From: JAAYCI01 sp031549285
GTDB lineage: Bacteria; Bacillota; Clostridia; Oscillospirales; Ruminococcaceae
Assembly: GCA_031549285.1 (NCBI GenBank)
Contig: JAVBPZ010000023.1
Location: 1 to 44,783 of the forward strand
Length of the DNA stretch: 44,783 bases
Direction: 5' to 3'
The translations under genes were made by a program, and so were the position numbers. The notes under the pieces were generated by a model. The model worked only from the letters and a program-made list of their open reading frames with translations. It searched no databases and was not told the DNA's origin. This document shows, one piece after another, positions 12,601 to 24,600 of the stretch (position 1 is the stretch's first letter; each line of letters begins with the position of its first letter).

Positions 12601-15600
12601 GATGGAGGTGGAGCGGCCATAGGCCGCAGCCACGCTGGCGGTCAGCGAGATGAGCGCGCCGCCGCCGGTATACAGTTTCGCCACCGCGGTATCTTTGTCT
12701 GCATCCACCGTGGTTTTGTTCAGGTGAGATTCTACCGTCAGGTTTCCGGTAGTAATGTTTCCGCCGGTGATGGACGCCTCCTGCGCACTGCGCAGCAGCG
12801 CGATGACAAAGTTCGCCGCCACGTTCACCCCACCAATAGCCAGGCCATAAATGGTGGCGTTGGCCACCGCCTTGCCATAGGCATATACGTTCAGGGCGCT
12901 GTTCGCGGTCACGGTGCCGCTGCCCTTCACCTGTGCCAGGTTCTGCGCCGCGTTGTCCGCGATGGCTACGTTAAAGCCTACCGTAACAGGCCCGGCGGCG
13001 CCGGCCAGTGCCAGCGCGTCGGCCTTAGCGTTGTTCGGGGTGGCCGCGCGGCCCGCGTACACATTGATAATTGGCGCTTTCACGGTAACGCCGGTGGAGT
13101 CGATCATCGCGACATTCACCGCCCGCAGCTGCACATACGACACCGTAATGCCGATGGCAAACCCACCTAGGCCCAGCGCGCCGGAAAGCACAAATGCGCT
13201 TGCCTCGCTGTCCATGTCTGCGTCGATATCAATAGAATCGTCCGTCGTAACGTTTGCTTTGTTTATTGCGGCGTAGGCGCTGGTACGGTTAAACACCAGC
13301 AGCACGCTGCCGCTGGCCGCCACACCGCCCGCCACCAGCGACAGAATAGCCGCCTGGCCCTTGCCGATGATGGTGTTCTTGATGTTTACGGTCTTGCCTT
13401 TTACGTTGCCGCCACTGCCGGAGGCACCCGCAATGGGATCCTGTCCGCCGGGCGTTCCGCCAATGTAGGACAGCACGGTCGGGCAGATGACCACCACCGC
13501 GGCATTCACACCTACCGCCACGCCGCCCAGCGCCACGCCCAGAATGTAGGCACGGCCGCCGGTATTGGCGGTGCTGTTCACATTTACCGCACCGGTCGCG
13601 GTCAGTTTCACGCCCTGGCCAATGAACGCGTCGCTGCGGTTGCGGTTTACCACCACCGCTATCGCGCCGTTCACCGCCACGCCGCCGCCGCCAAAGGCGG
13701 TGGCAATGGCCACTGCTTCCGCTTTTGTTTCCGCAACCACGTTCACCGTATTGGTGTTCTTCACATTGGCCGTACCGCTAATAGACGCTTCCACATCGCC
13801 CAGGTATACGGTCAGCGCCAGCGAAACATTCACCGCCACCGCGCCGCCGGCCAGCGCCAGCGTAACCGCCAGCACCATGGGATAGCTGGCGGTGGCCTTC
13901 ACCGTCAGGGCATTTGCTTTTTCCACATCTCCGGCCAACCACGCCTTCACGTTGCTAAGGAAAGTCAGCGAGGCAATGGCACCCGAAACGCCGGCAATGC
14001 CGCCGCTGCCGGTTACCGAAACCAACCGGATGGACCGCTGGATGAAGGAGAACGGATCTATGCCGTTTTTCGCGTCGCCCTTAACATTTTCGTCCAGAAG
14101 CGGTTTCGTTTTGTCGTTGGTATCCACGTTTTTGGGGGTGGTGCCGGCCCAGGCGCTGATATCCACATTTCCAGCAGCCGAAAGCTTTGCGCCGTCATCC
14201 ACATAGGCCAGCACGTTTGAGAACAGCACCGCCACCGCAATACCCACGCCCACACCGGCGTATGCGCCCACCGCCACCGTCACGGTAATCAGGTCGGCCA
14301 AAATGCGGTCGCTGGCGCTTACGTTTATCACGTTGCCACTGTTCACCACCGCACCGGCGCCGATATAAGCGCTGGTGGTATCTTTGGTGCTGTAGGTCGG
14401 CTTTTTCGAACCAATCGCCGCGGCGCCTTCCAGGTCCGCATTCTTGGTTTCGTCAAACGTGGCGTTCTGGCCGCGGCCGGTCGCGCCTTCGTCGTTGTAG
14501 TTGCCATTCGCGAAATCATCGTTGTAGTAGCCGCCGGTTCCGTCAAAGCCGCCGTCGTTGCCGCCGTCCGTCGTGGTTCCGTCGCTGCCCACCTGGGTAT
14601 CGGTTTGCTTCACACCGTCACCCTTCACCTGGTCGGCCAGAAGGCTCTCCGTGGTCTCCTCGCCCGTTTCGGGGTCAACGGTAGTCTTGGAGCGTTTTTC
14701 AAAGCTCTCGCTGGAGGAAGAATGCCCCAGACCCGCCATGGTTGCCATGAAGGTGTCCGGCTTAAAGCCTTTCAGCAGCTCGTCAGACACATCCTGCGTC
14801 AGCTTGCCGCCCACAACCACTACCATCAGTGTGACGCCCACGCCCACCTGGCCACCGGCCACACTGCCGGCCACCTCTATAATATCCCGGTTGCTTTCGG
14901 CGTTCACATGCACACCGTCGGCCAGCTGGGTGCTGCTGCCTTTATAGGTGCCGCGCGCCGTCAAGGTAGCATATTTGCCCGCCCCCGCCACCACCGTGTT
15001 GTGGATGATGGTGATGAGTGCCGTCAGGGTAACCGCCGCCGTGCCGGAAATGGCCACGCCCGCTGCCACCGCTATCAAGGTATAATTGTCCTTCGCATCT
15101 ATCTGGATGCTGACGGCGTTTATCTTCGCGCCGGTTGTCAGCGAGGTACCATCCTCGATATACGCCTTTGTGGTCAGGCTGGTAATGATGAGATCCAGCG
15201 CGCCGGATACCGCCGCAACACCGCTGCCGGTAGCGCCCAGTACATCGGCGGTAATGAATTCTTCCGAGTTTGCCAGCAGGTACATCTTGCCACCGGCGTA
15301 AATGTCCGCGCCCTTCAGCACGATGGCCAGGGTGGTTCCCTCAAAATAGGTAACCACCGCCACTGGCGTGACCGCCGCCGTACCACTGACCGCCGCGCTG
15401 GCCACGATGTTGATCAAGTTCGCGTCGCTGACCGCCTGCACACTCACGTCGCCGCCTGCGGTAACCTTGCCGCCCAGCTGCGCCGTTACGGTGCTTTCAA
15501 ACACCAGCACGTTGCCGCCCACCGTCACCGCTGCCGTGCTGCTGGCCGCAAAGCTGATAGCCGCCAACACCACGATGTCTTTCGAGCGCGCCGTCACCAG

Positions 15601-18600
15601 CACATTGCGCGCGGCAAAGGTGACCCCACTGTTCGTGACGCCTTTTGCCCCGCTGCCAATGGCCGCGGCAACCACTTTATTGTATACCATTACCACCGCG
15701 GTGGCGCCCACGCCGGCAGACCCACCGGACACAGCCACGCCGCCCGCGATGTTATATAACTGTGAGTCGTCGCTGGCCTCCACCAGCACGTCCTGCTCGC
15801 CGCCGGCCGCCACCGCCACGGCCCCCGCCGCAATGGTACCGTCCGCGTTGCGGGTGGGGTCGGAGTTAATGGCCACATGATCCCCCACCAGGGCCTTTAC
15901 TTTATTTATGGCCACCAGCGTGTTCACCACACCGGCAAGCGCCATGCTGCCTCCGCCCGCCCCGCTTACCGACACCATTACCAAAAGTGCCTCTGCGGTA
16001 GCGCTAATCACCACGCCGCGCTTGTCTTTGCGGTTCCGTGTATCCACACCGGTAATCCCGGCGGTTGCCTTGCCAATGATGGTGGCAAAGTCGCATATGC
16101 GCGCGGTCACGTTGTTGTTCAAAACCAGGGTGGAAATGGTGGCGCCAACGGCGTTGCTGCCACCGATAGATACGCCGCCCGCGATATCAAACAGGTTGGT
16201 GTCCAGGTCGGCAATCACCGCTGCGGTGCCGCCGGCGTTTATCTTAGAGTGCGAACCCAACTCTGCGGTCACGGTGCTTTGGGTCACCACCACCGGAATG
16301 GTGCCGGAGATACCGGTACCGCTGGACAGGCCGCCCGCCATGGTAATGATAAGCGTCCAGTCTTTGCCCAGTGCCTGGATAATCACATTGCCGTTTGCGG
16401 CGGTCAGGGTGGTATATTGGCCCACCGCCGCCGTCACCGTACGGTTGAATATGCCTACATTCACGGTGGCGCCCACCGCGGCGTTCCCGCCGCTGGCCGC
16501 TACCGATGCCATGATGACAATCTGCCATACGTCGCCGTTTGCCAGAATTTCTATGTTGCCGCCGGTGGCGGTCAACGTACTGCGGTTGCCCACAGTAGCG
16601 CTGGTGGCCGAGCGGGAAATCAGCACGCCCAGCGTACCGGCCACACCCACGCCGCCGCTGCTGGCGGACAGTGATGCCAGCACATTTATCAGGCGCTCGT
16701 CGCCATCCGCGCGCAGGGTGATGGATTTGCCGGTGATGTTCACATAGTTCCCGATGCTGGCCGTTGTCTTGTTGTTGGTAATAACCACTGCCAGCGTGCC
16801 GCCCACCGATGGGCTGGACCCCAGCGCCAAGGCGATGGAGGTGGAAACCAGTACCAGCCCGGCGTTGTTGTCCGCCGCCACATTCACCTTGCCGTTTGCG
16901 GCGGTCAGGGTGGTTTTGTTGGTGGCGTCGCCGCTTTGCACCTCGGCGGTCACCTTGTTTCCGGTTAAAATCACGTTCAGGTTGCCGCCCACGCCCACAC
17001 CGTCGGCCGCTACCGCCGCCGCGGTGGTCACCGCCCAAATATCGCTTTTGGCGTGTGCCGTTACATCTATACCGCCCGGCGCTGTTATGCTGCTGCGCTT
17101 ACCCACCGAGGCGGTCACTTCGTCGTCATACTGCATGGCGGACACATTCACGCCCACCGACGCGCCGCCCATCGCAAAGCTCAGCGCGCCGCCAATCAAC
17201 CGGGCGCTGGCGTCCGACCGCGCGTCTATCACGGCCTTGCCACCGTTCAGCACAGTAATGATAACGTCGTCGCCGATGAGCGATTTCGTAATATTCTTCA
17301 GGAACGCCATGGACATAGAGCCCGCCAGCGCCAGTTTGGAATCCGAACTGGTGGCCACGCTGCCGGCGATGGACTCGATGTAGTAGTTCACCATCGACAG
17401 CACGTTCAGCAGGTCGGCAACCTTCAGGATGTCGTCCACACCCAGGTTCAGTTCCACTGAACTGCTTCCGGCGCTGCTGCTGTCTTCGCTCTTTACGGTC
17501 AGGTTAATCATGCCTTTTTTGTCTTTGTCGGTCTCGTTCACGGTCAGCAGGTCGGTAGCGCTGAACGGCAAGGTATAATCGTCCCATGTCACTTCCATGC
17601 GCTGTGAACGCGCGGTGAAGCTGGTGGCGGCGGTAATGTTCGCGCCGTTCTCCACCTGGGTGGTGGTTTCGCTGCGCGCGTAAATCAGCGCAAACGCAGC
17701 ACCAATGCCCACGCTGGCGCCGCTCACGTTGATGGCGCCGGCACGCACCGCAAACTTGCTTTTGTCGGTGGCCAGCAGTTCTATCTTGCCGCCCTTAATG
17801 ACCGCCCCAGCGCCAATGACCGCACGGGTTTTTGCCTCGGCCACCATCACGGCCACCGAGCCAGCCACGCCTATCTTGCCGCCGCTGCCCGCCACACTGC
17901 CGGCCAGCGCCTGCGCGCCCAGCAGGCCCGCATACGGTTTGTCCATGTTCTGCGTCAGGGTAGATTCTATCTTGATGCCGCCGTTCGGCGCGGCGCTGCC
18001 GGTCGCGGTGCCCAGTGCGGTAATAATCCCGCTGACAAAGGTCTGGGCCTCATTGTAGTTCACCGTAACCGCCACACCCACCGAGATATTGTTGGTGTTG
18101 CTTTCAAACGGAGTGACCGCCGCACCGGTGCCGAGGGTGCGGAAATTGCTGCTGTTCAGCGCCAGCACGGAAATGGCATTCGCCGTCAGGCTGCCGGACA
18201 GGGTCGCTTTCGCAATATGCTTCGTCACGTTCACGGCAACCGCCGCCGCAATGTTTACCTTCTGGCCGTCCTCGGTAGAGGAATCCATCTCCTGGCCGGA
18301 AACGGCGGTGTCACTGTTGGCGGACGCTTCGCCGGTGGCGCCGGAGGTATCCGGCGTGCCGGGGGCGTTTACGTTCAGTTTTCCCAGCAGGCTGCTGCCC
18401 AGTGGCGCGCCGCTCTTGGCGTCTTTGGAACCACCCTCCTGGCCGCCGCCCTCGCTGCCGCTGCCAGAAATGGATTTAATCAAGGAATTCAACTTGTCGG
18501 TAATGGAGGTACTGGTGGATCCCTGCGACGGTTTGTTCCCACCATTCAGCCATTTTTCAATGTTGTTCAGCTTGTCCAGATACCGGTCCAGGCTGGCGCC

Positions 18601-21600
18601 GGTCACGGTGGCCAGCGCCGCCGCTTCGTCTTTATTATTGGTGTTGGCAAATACCTTCGCCGCGCCGGCCGCCACACCGGTGCCCAGGAAGTCCGCGTAC
18701 ACCTTGGAATCGGCCAGGTTCACACCCACCGCCGCGCCCACCGCCGCTTTTTCGCCCATGGCGAACCCGCTGGCGGAGGTATACGTTTCGCCATTCTGCA
18801 TCGCCCGCACCAGCAGGCTGACCATTTCTTTGGTATTGTTTGCCAGGGTAACCCCGGTTTCAATGGTATTGCCGCCGGTCACGGTCACCTTGGCGCCTGT
18901 GGACACATATGCGTTCACCTTGTTAGACAACAGGCTGACCGCCACCGAGGCATCCACAGCCACGTCTTTTGTGGTGGTGTTGTTCGCCCCGGGCTTGCTC
19001 TCATTTTCCGCAGGCGGGTTCTTCACCTCGTCGGACTCTCGCCGCTCTATCGGGTCGGTACCGGCCACCGCTATGGTGTCCACGTCGCTGCGCGCATTGG
19101 CCAAAACGGCCAGCGTGGCAGAGGAAATGTTCCGGTAGGCACCAATGCCCGCGTTCACGGTCATGTTCACGATGCTGACAGCCGCGGCGGCGCCCACGCC
19201 CACCGACGAGCTGCTTTGGGAAGAAGTATCCCCCTCGCCGCTCTTGTTCTTTTCCGCCTTGCCCTTTTCATCGGCAGAGGCGCTGGCGGTGGTAAATACC
19301 TTTTGCGTGGCGGTTGCACGAATCACCGCGTCGCCGCTCACCTCAATATCTTTGTCCAACAGGCTGGCGCGCCCGTTTATCAGCGCCTCTGTCAGGCCGT
19401 TCAGCACTGTAACGGCCACCGACCCGGCCACGCCCACATTGGCCGCGCCCACACCAGCCACTGCCTGGGTGGAAATCTTGTGCCCTACGCCGTCCAGTTC
19501 ATCATTGCTGCCAAAACGGATCGCCAACACCTGAATCAGAATTGTCTTTACCTTGTCCACCGTTTCGCCCAGCTGTTTTATCAGGCCTTCTATTCCTTTA
19601 ATAGGATTGGTCGCGTCGTCCTTCGAAAACAGGCTCTTCAGGAAATCCTCGGTCTGCAAAATCGCCAGGAAATCTTTCACCAGCTTGTCGGCAATCGCGC
19701 CCGCCGCACTGCCGGCCACGTCTGCCACCTGGCCGCCCATCATCTTCGCGGTCAGTGCCTCGGCAATGGTTTTTTCCACAGCCTTTTTGGCTTCCGCGCG
19801 CTCTTCGTCGGTCTGCAGTTCCTTGTTCAGTTCCGCCAGCTCTTTGTCCAGCAGCGCGTCCAGGTCCGGGTTTTCCCCGCGATAGCTCAGCAGGGACTCC
19901 AGCAACTTGTCTATGCCATAGGTCTCCAGGATATATTTGAACAAATCCTGCAGCACCGCCGCCAGCTTGTCCTCTGCAATGGATTCCACAATCTCCGCCG
20001 ACAGCAGGAACGCCGCCGCCTGCAAACGAGAGTCGCCTACCACCGCCCGGTTCTGGTAGCTGACGATATTAATGGCCACACCCACGCCCACACCCACGGT
20101 GGAGTTGGTCGCGCTGGCGTTGCCGCTGATGATCGCATCGGTGTCGTTGATGGAGCGCACACGAATTTCACCGCCGCCGCCCTCCGGCTGCGCAGTGATA
20201 GTCAGCCCGTCCCCTATCAGGGCGAGCGCAATGTTCTTTTGAATATTCAGCACAAACGCCGCTGCCACCTGCACGTTACCTTCACTGGTCTGCGCGCGCT
20301 GGCGGTCTTTCGAAAGAGCGTTTACTTCATCTGTGTTAACATTTTTTGTGTTGGCTTTGGCGGCAAGGTCGCCGGCGGCTGCGGTGTTTTTGTCCGCAAA
20401 CTTATCCGCCTTTGCCTTGTCGTCGTCAAATAAGTGTGAGGCATCATCTGCGTTTCCTGCGTCCGGGTCGCCACCCGCATCAATCTTGTCCTGCGTACCA
20501 CTGCCGGGGGTCGCGTCCCCACTGGTAGAGGAAGAGTCCGGCTCGGCACCTTTTGCGCTGGCCTTCACGGTGGATTTCAGATGGCTGACCGCGCGCGCAT
20601 CCACATATACGTTCCTGCCCTTTACGCTGCGCTTCAGGCTGGCGGTGGAGCTGTCGTTCAATATGCTGATACCAAACGACCCGCCAATCCCCACGCTGCC
20701 ACCCACCGCGCTGGCGTCGGCGGCCAGGGTGCGTTCCATGTTCAGGTTCGCGTCTATCTTCACATCGCCCTTGGTTTCCAGGGTGCTGCCGGTAGTGGTT
20801 CCCGCATACGCGTCCACATTTACACCGGACACATTCAGCGCCAGCACCGGCACCACCGACACACCGCCGGCGGCGCCCGCCATCGCCGTAACCGTTTCTG
20901 TTCCGGTAAAGCTTGCCTCCACAACCAGGGCATCCAGCAACACACCCAGCAGTGTAATAACAACGCCGTCCTCAATGGTTGCCGCCACATCCACGCCGGT
21001 AACTGCCACCGCAATGCCCGCGCCAATGCCCACGCTGCTGCTGCCGGTATCCTGCGCCGTCGCCTGCACACCGGCCGCCGCCAGCGGCCCGGTCAGGTAT
21101 TTCCCGGACGCGTCCGCCACCGTGATAAACTGCCCGGCGCCGCTTGCGCGAACCGTCACATCCCCGCCGGTCAGGGTATAGCTGGCACCCTTGCCCAGCG
21201 TTGCGCTATTTTTAATAGTATTTATATGTACCGCAATGGCACCCGCCAGACCCAGCGTGGAGGAATCCTCCAGCGCCACGTGGCCGGCCTTTGCTATCGC
21301 CGACGCCACAATGGTCCCACAGTCCGCCACCACCAGCAGGCCCTGCGCCTGAATGTTTCCTTTTTGAATGCTGGCTGTGTTGGTATGGTTCAGCACCGCC
21401 ACCGCAATGCCCACACCCAGCGCATTGCTGGGGGCTTTTTTCTCGGCCGGCTGTTCGCCGCCTTCACTGCCGCCCTCGCCGCTTCCTTCGCCGCCTTCAT
21501 CCTTTTTGTCGTCCTTCGGCGGGGTTTTATACATGGAGCCGTCCGCCCGCGCATAGGACTGGGTGCTGCCCAGTGCCCGCACGCTCAGCGCACCGCCGGC

Positions 21601-24600
21601 CTCTATTTTGCCGGTGGTGTTTATCATGGCTGTGTTCTGGTTGCCGGCGTAGTTCACCGCCAGCGCCCCCACCAGCTGCAGCGCGCTCTGGCCTTCGCCC
21701 TCTTCCGGTTTCGCCTGTTTGGTGGCTGTATCCACCTGCTTGTCCGCCGCGTTTTCGTCGCTCACCTTGTCCTCGGACTTGGTAAACGAGGACCCCAAAC
21801 TGCCAATTACTTTCTGTATCAGCTCGGTCACGCTGGACAGGCTGGAGGAAGAATCTTTCCCTTCTTCCTCTTCCGCAGCAGCAGCCGCCTTGCCCGGCAG
21901 GGAAACAGCCGTGGTGGACAAATACTGCCGCGCCGCGCTTAGTATGTCAATCTTGCCACCGGCAGTGATAGACGCATTGCCATCCACCAGTGCCTGCGTA
22001 TCCTGCGTGACCACATTCACCGCCACGAACACGCCGCTTTCCACGTTCTCTGCTTCCTGGCCGGTGGCGGTCGCGCCGGCACGCACATTGCTGCCGGCTT
22101 TCAGGTCCACGTCGCCGCCTGCGTTAATCTTGGCACTATCGCCAACCTGCAGCCGGGTGTCCGCCTCCACCACCGACAGCGCCAGCGAAAACTTCAGCAG
22201 CCCGCTTTGCGCTTCGCTCAGCACCACTATATTGCTGAGGGCGCTCAGTTTCACCCCGGCACCCGCGGTAATGGCGGCGTTGCCGCCCACCGTCAGCAGC
22301 GACTGGGTAGATGTCGCACCCACCGCAAACGGAATGATTTTTTTCAGCGTCTTGTTGGTCGCGTCAATGGCAACCTCCACCAGCGTTTGGGCCCACACGG
22401 AACCCGTGGCCGAAATGGCGCCTTTAATATCAATAATCGCTTTGCCAAACTTCAGCAGGAACACATTTACATTGTCCACCACCGGCAGCGACAGGAACGG
22501 CTTGCTCTGCTCGCTCGCCGCGCTCAGGTACACCGCGCCGCTGGCCACCAGCGAGCCGCCGGCCGCCACGGTAATCTTCGCCGTCGAGGTCGCATTGTAT
22601 ACATCGGCGTTCACCTTGGTATCTTCCCCGCCGGTAATGCTGCCGGTCGGAATATCCAAGCTTACCGGCAGCACAGACTCGTCGCTGGACGAGGCCAGCA
22701 CCAAGATATTCACACCCTGTACCTTGCCCAGAATGTCAATCTCTTTGCCAATGAGCAAGATATTCATGCCCACCGCCAGCAACTGGCTAATGGACAGCTT
22801 GTCACCTTTCACCACCAGGTTCGCCAGCAGCAGCCCCGCGGGCACCTGCATGGCCGATGCAAAGTTCACTGCGCCGCCCGCGCCCACCGCCAGCACATAG
22901 TCGGTGAACGACTGTGCAATAACACCGCCGCCGCTGCCGGTCACATTCACCTGGCGTTTGTTTTCCAGCTGGTCGGTAATCGCCTCAAAACCAGACAGCC
23001 CCAGGCTGAACCCGCCGCGCAAAACCGTGCCGGTGCCCAGCATGGCTTTCAGCTGCAGCGCGCTTTCGGTTCCGCTTACCCGGTCGGCTGGGCTGGCGTC
23101 ATCGTCCAGCTTGCCGGCGAGGTGCAGCCGGTCATATCCCTCCGCGCCGCTGGCCGCCACCTGCACACCGCGCAGGGAGGAAAACGCCACCGAGGTATCC
23201 ACCGTCACCAGGTCGTCGCCCGCGCCGCCGTCAATGCGGATATCCCGGGCAATCCCGTCATTCAGTTTGCCGGCCGCATACTGCGAAACCGCGCCCACCA
23301 GCTTTGTGTCAAATGCGTCGCCAATGGCACCTTTTACCAAAATCTCATCGCTGCCGGCGCCGCCCAGTATATTCAGCACCATGCGCCCCATGTCCAGGTT
23401 CAGTTTGGCGTTGCCGCCGTTTTTGTCCAGCACCAGGGCAGTGGAATTTTTCAGCGTCACGTTAATCTTATCATTTCCCTTGCCGCCGTCAATGATGGCG
23501 TTCAATACCGTGGAATCATAGCCGTTGTTTTCAATCGCCGCATTCAACTGCGCCAAGAACTGCTGTATCTGCGTTGTCAGTGCCGGGTACTGCGCCGGGT
23601 CCAGGTTTTCTACATTTTTCAGCGCATCTAAAAGATCCGGGTCTACCTCCACGCCCAGCGCGGGCGCCTGCTCCACCAGCACATTCAGTGCATCATCCCC
23701 GTTGCCGCCGTATATTCCCAGCTCTTGGCGAATATTCTGCAGGTTAATGTTCACCTGGTCGTCGCCCGCCGTGCCATAGTAGGTGAAGGAATTGACATTC
23801 GACACGTTGATATTGCTGCCCTGCAGCGAAAGATACACGCCCGCCAGCAGCACGTCCAGACCCTCTATAACAATGTCGCCTTCCACCTGCACGCCGCCCT
23901 TGCCAGCCGCGGTGGGGTTCCCGTTTTCGTCCAGCGCATCCTTCGCAACAATACGCACCTGCACGTCCTTCAGCGGGTCGGCGTTACCGCCGTCCTTCAG
24001 CTGTTGCACCACCTTCGCGAACGAACCGTCCCCGGACGCAGAAAGATCCAGCCCGCCCTGGTAGACGCCATCGTCCACCACCACCGTAACGGTACGCAGC
24101 CCGGTGGTTGGGTCCGGCTGAATGCTTTGTGCATGCTCTATTGCCTTTTCCACTGCCTTTTGAATGGCATTCGAAGTGGCGTCATTTTTGCTGGTTGCGT
24201 CGTCCCCGGCGCCCTGTACACTGGCGTTGCCGGCAGGGGCCGCATACGGCTCGGTCTCCGGCTGTTTGTCCGCTTCCGCGTCGCCTTCGCCGCCTGTCGT
24301 TTGCGCATTGGCGGTGGTCAAAATCTGGTTTGTGCTCGCTCCAGGTTCTCCAGCAGCATTCACACCGTTTTCAGATTTTTCCGTCGAACCATTGTTTACA
24401 CTGCCAGCCACACCGCCGGTGCCAGCATCCCCCGGCAATCCATCTATTTGTGTTTCCTGCCCACCTGAAGTGGACGCAGTCCCAGTGGGAGAAGTCCCAG
24501 AAGCAGAACCGGTTCCGTCTCCTTCCTGCGCGAATACAACCGTGCTGCTGAGCACAAAGGTCAGCAGCATAACAAGAAAGCCCATCAGGACCTTCCCGCA

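Noticed and set aside
10063..13170. Plus-strand open frame of 1,035 codons
   Set aside because: Same reason: antisense to the 0.7-kb repeat array. Its own apparent repeats mirror those of the minus strand.
18217..20433. Plus-strand open frame of 738 codons
   Set aside because: Antisense shadow of the giant gene with no start signal and atypical His/Arg-rich composition.
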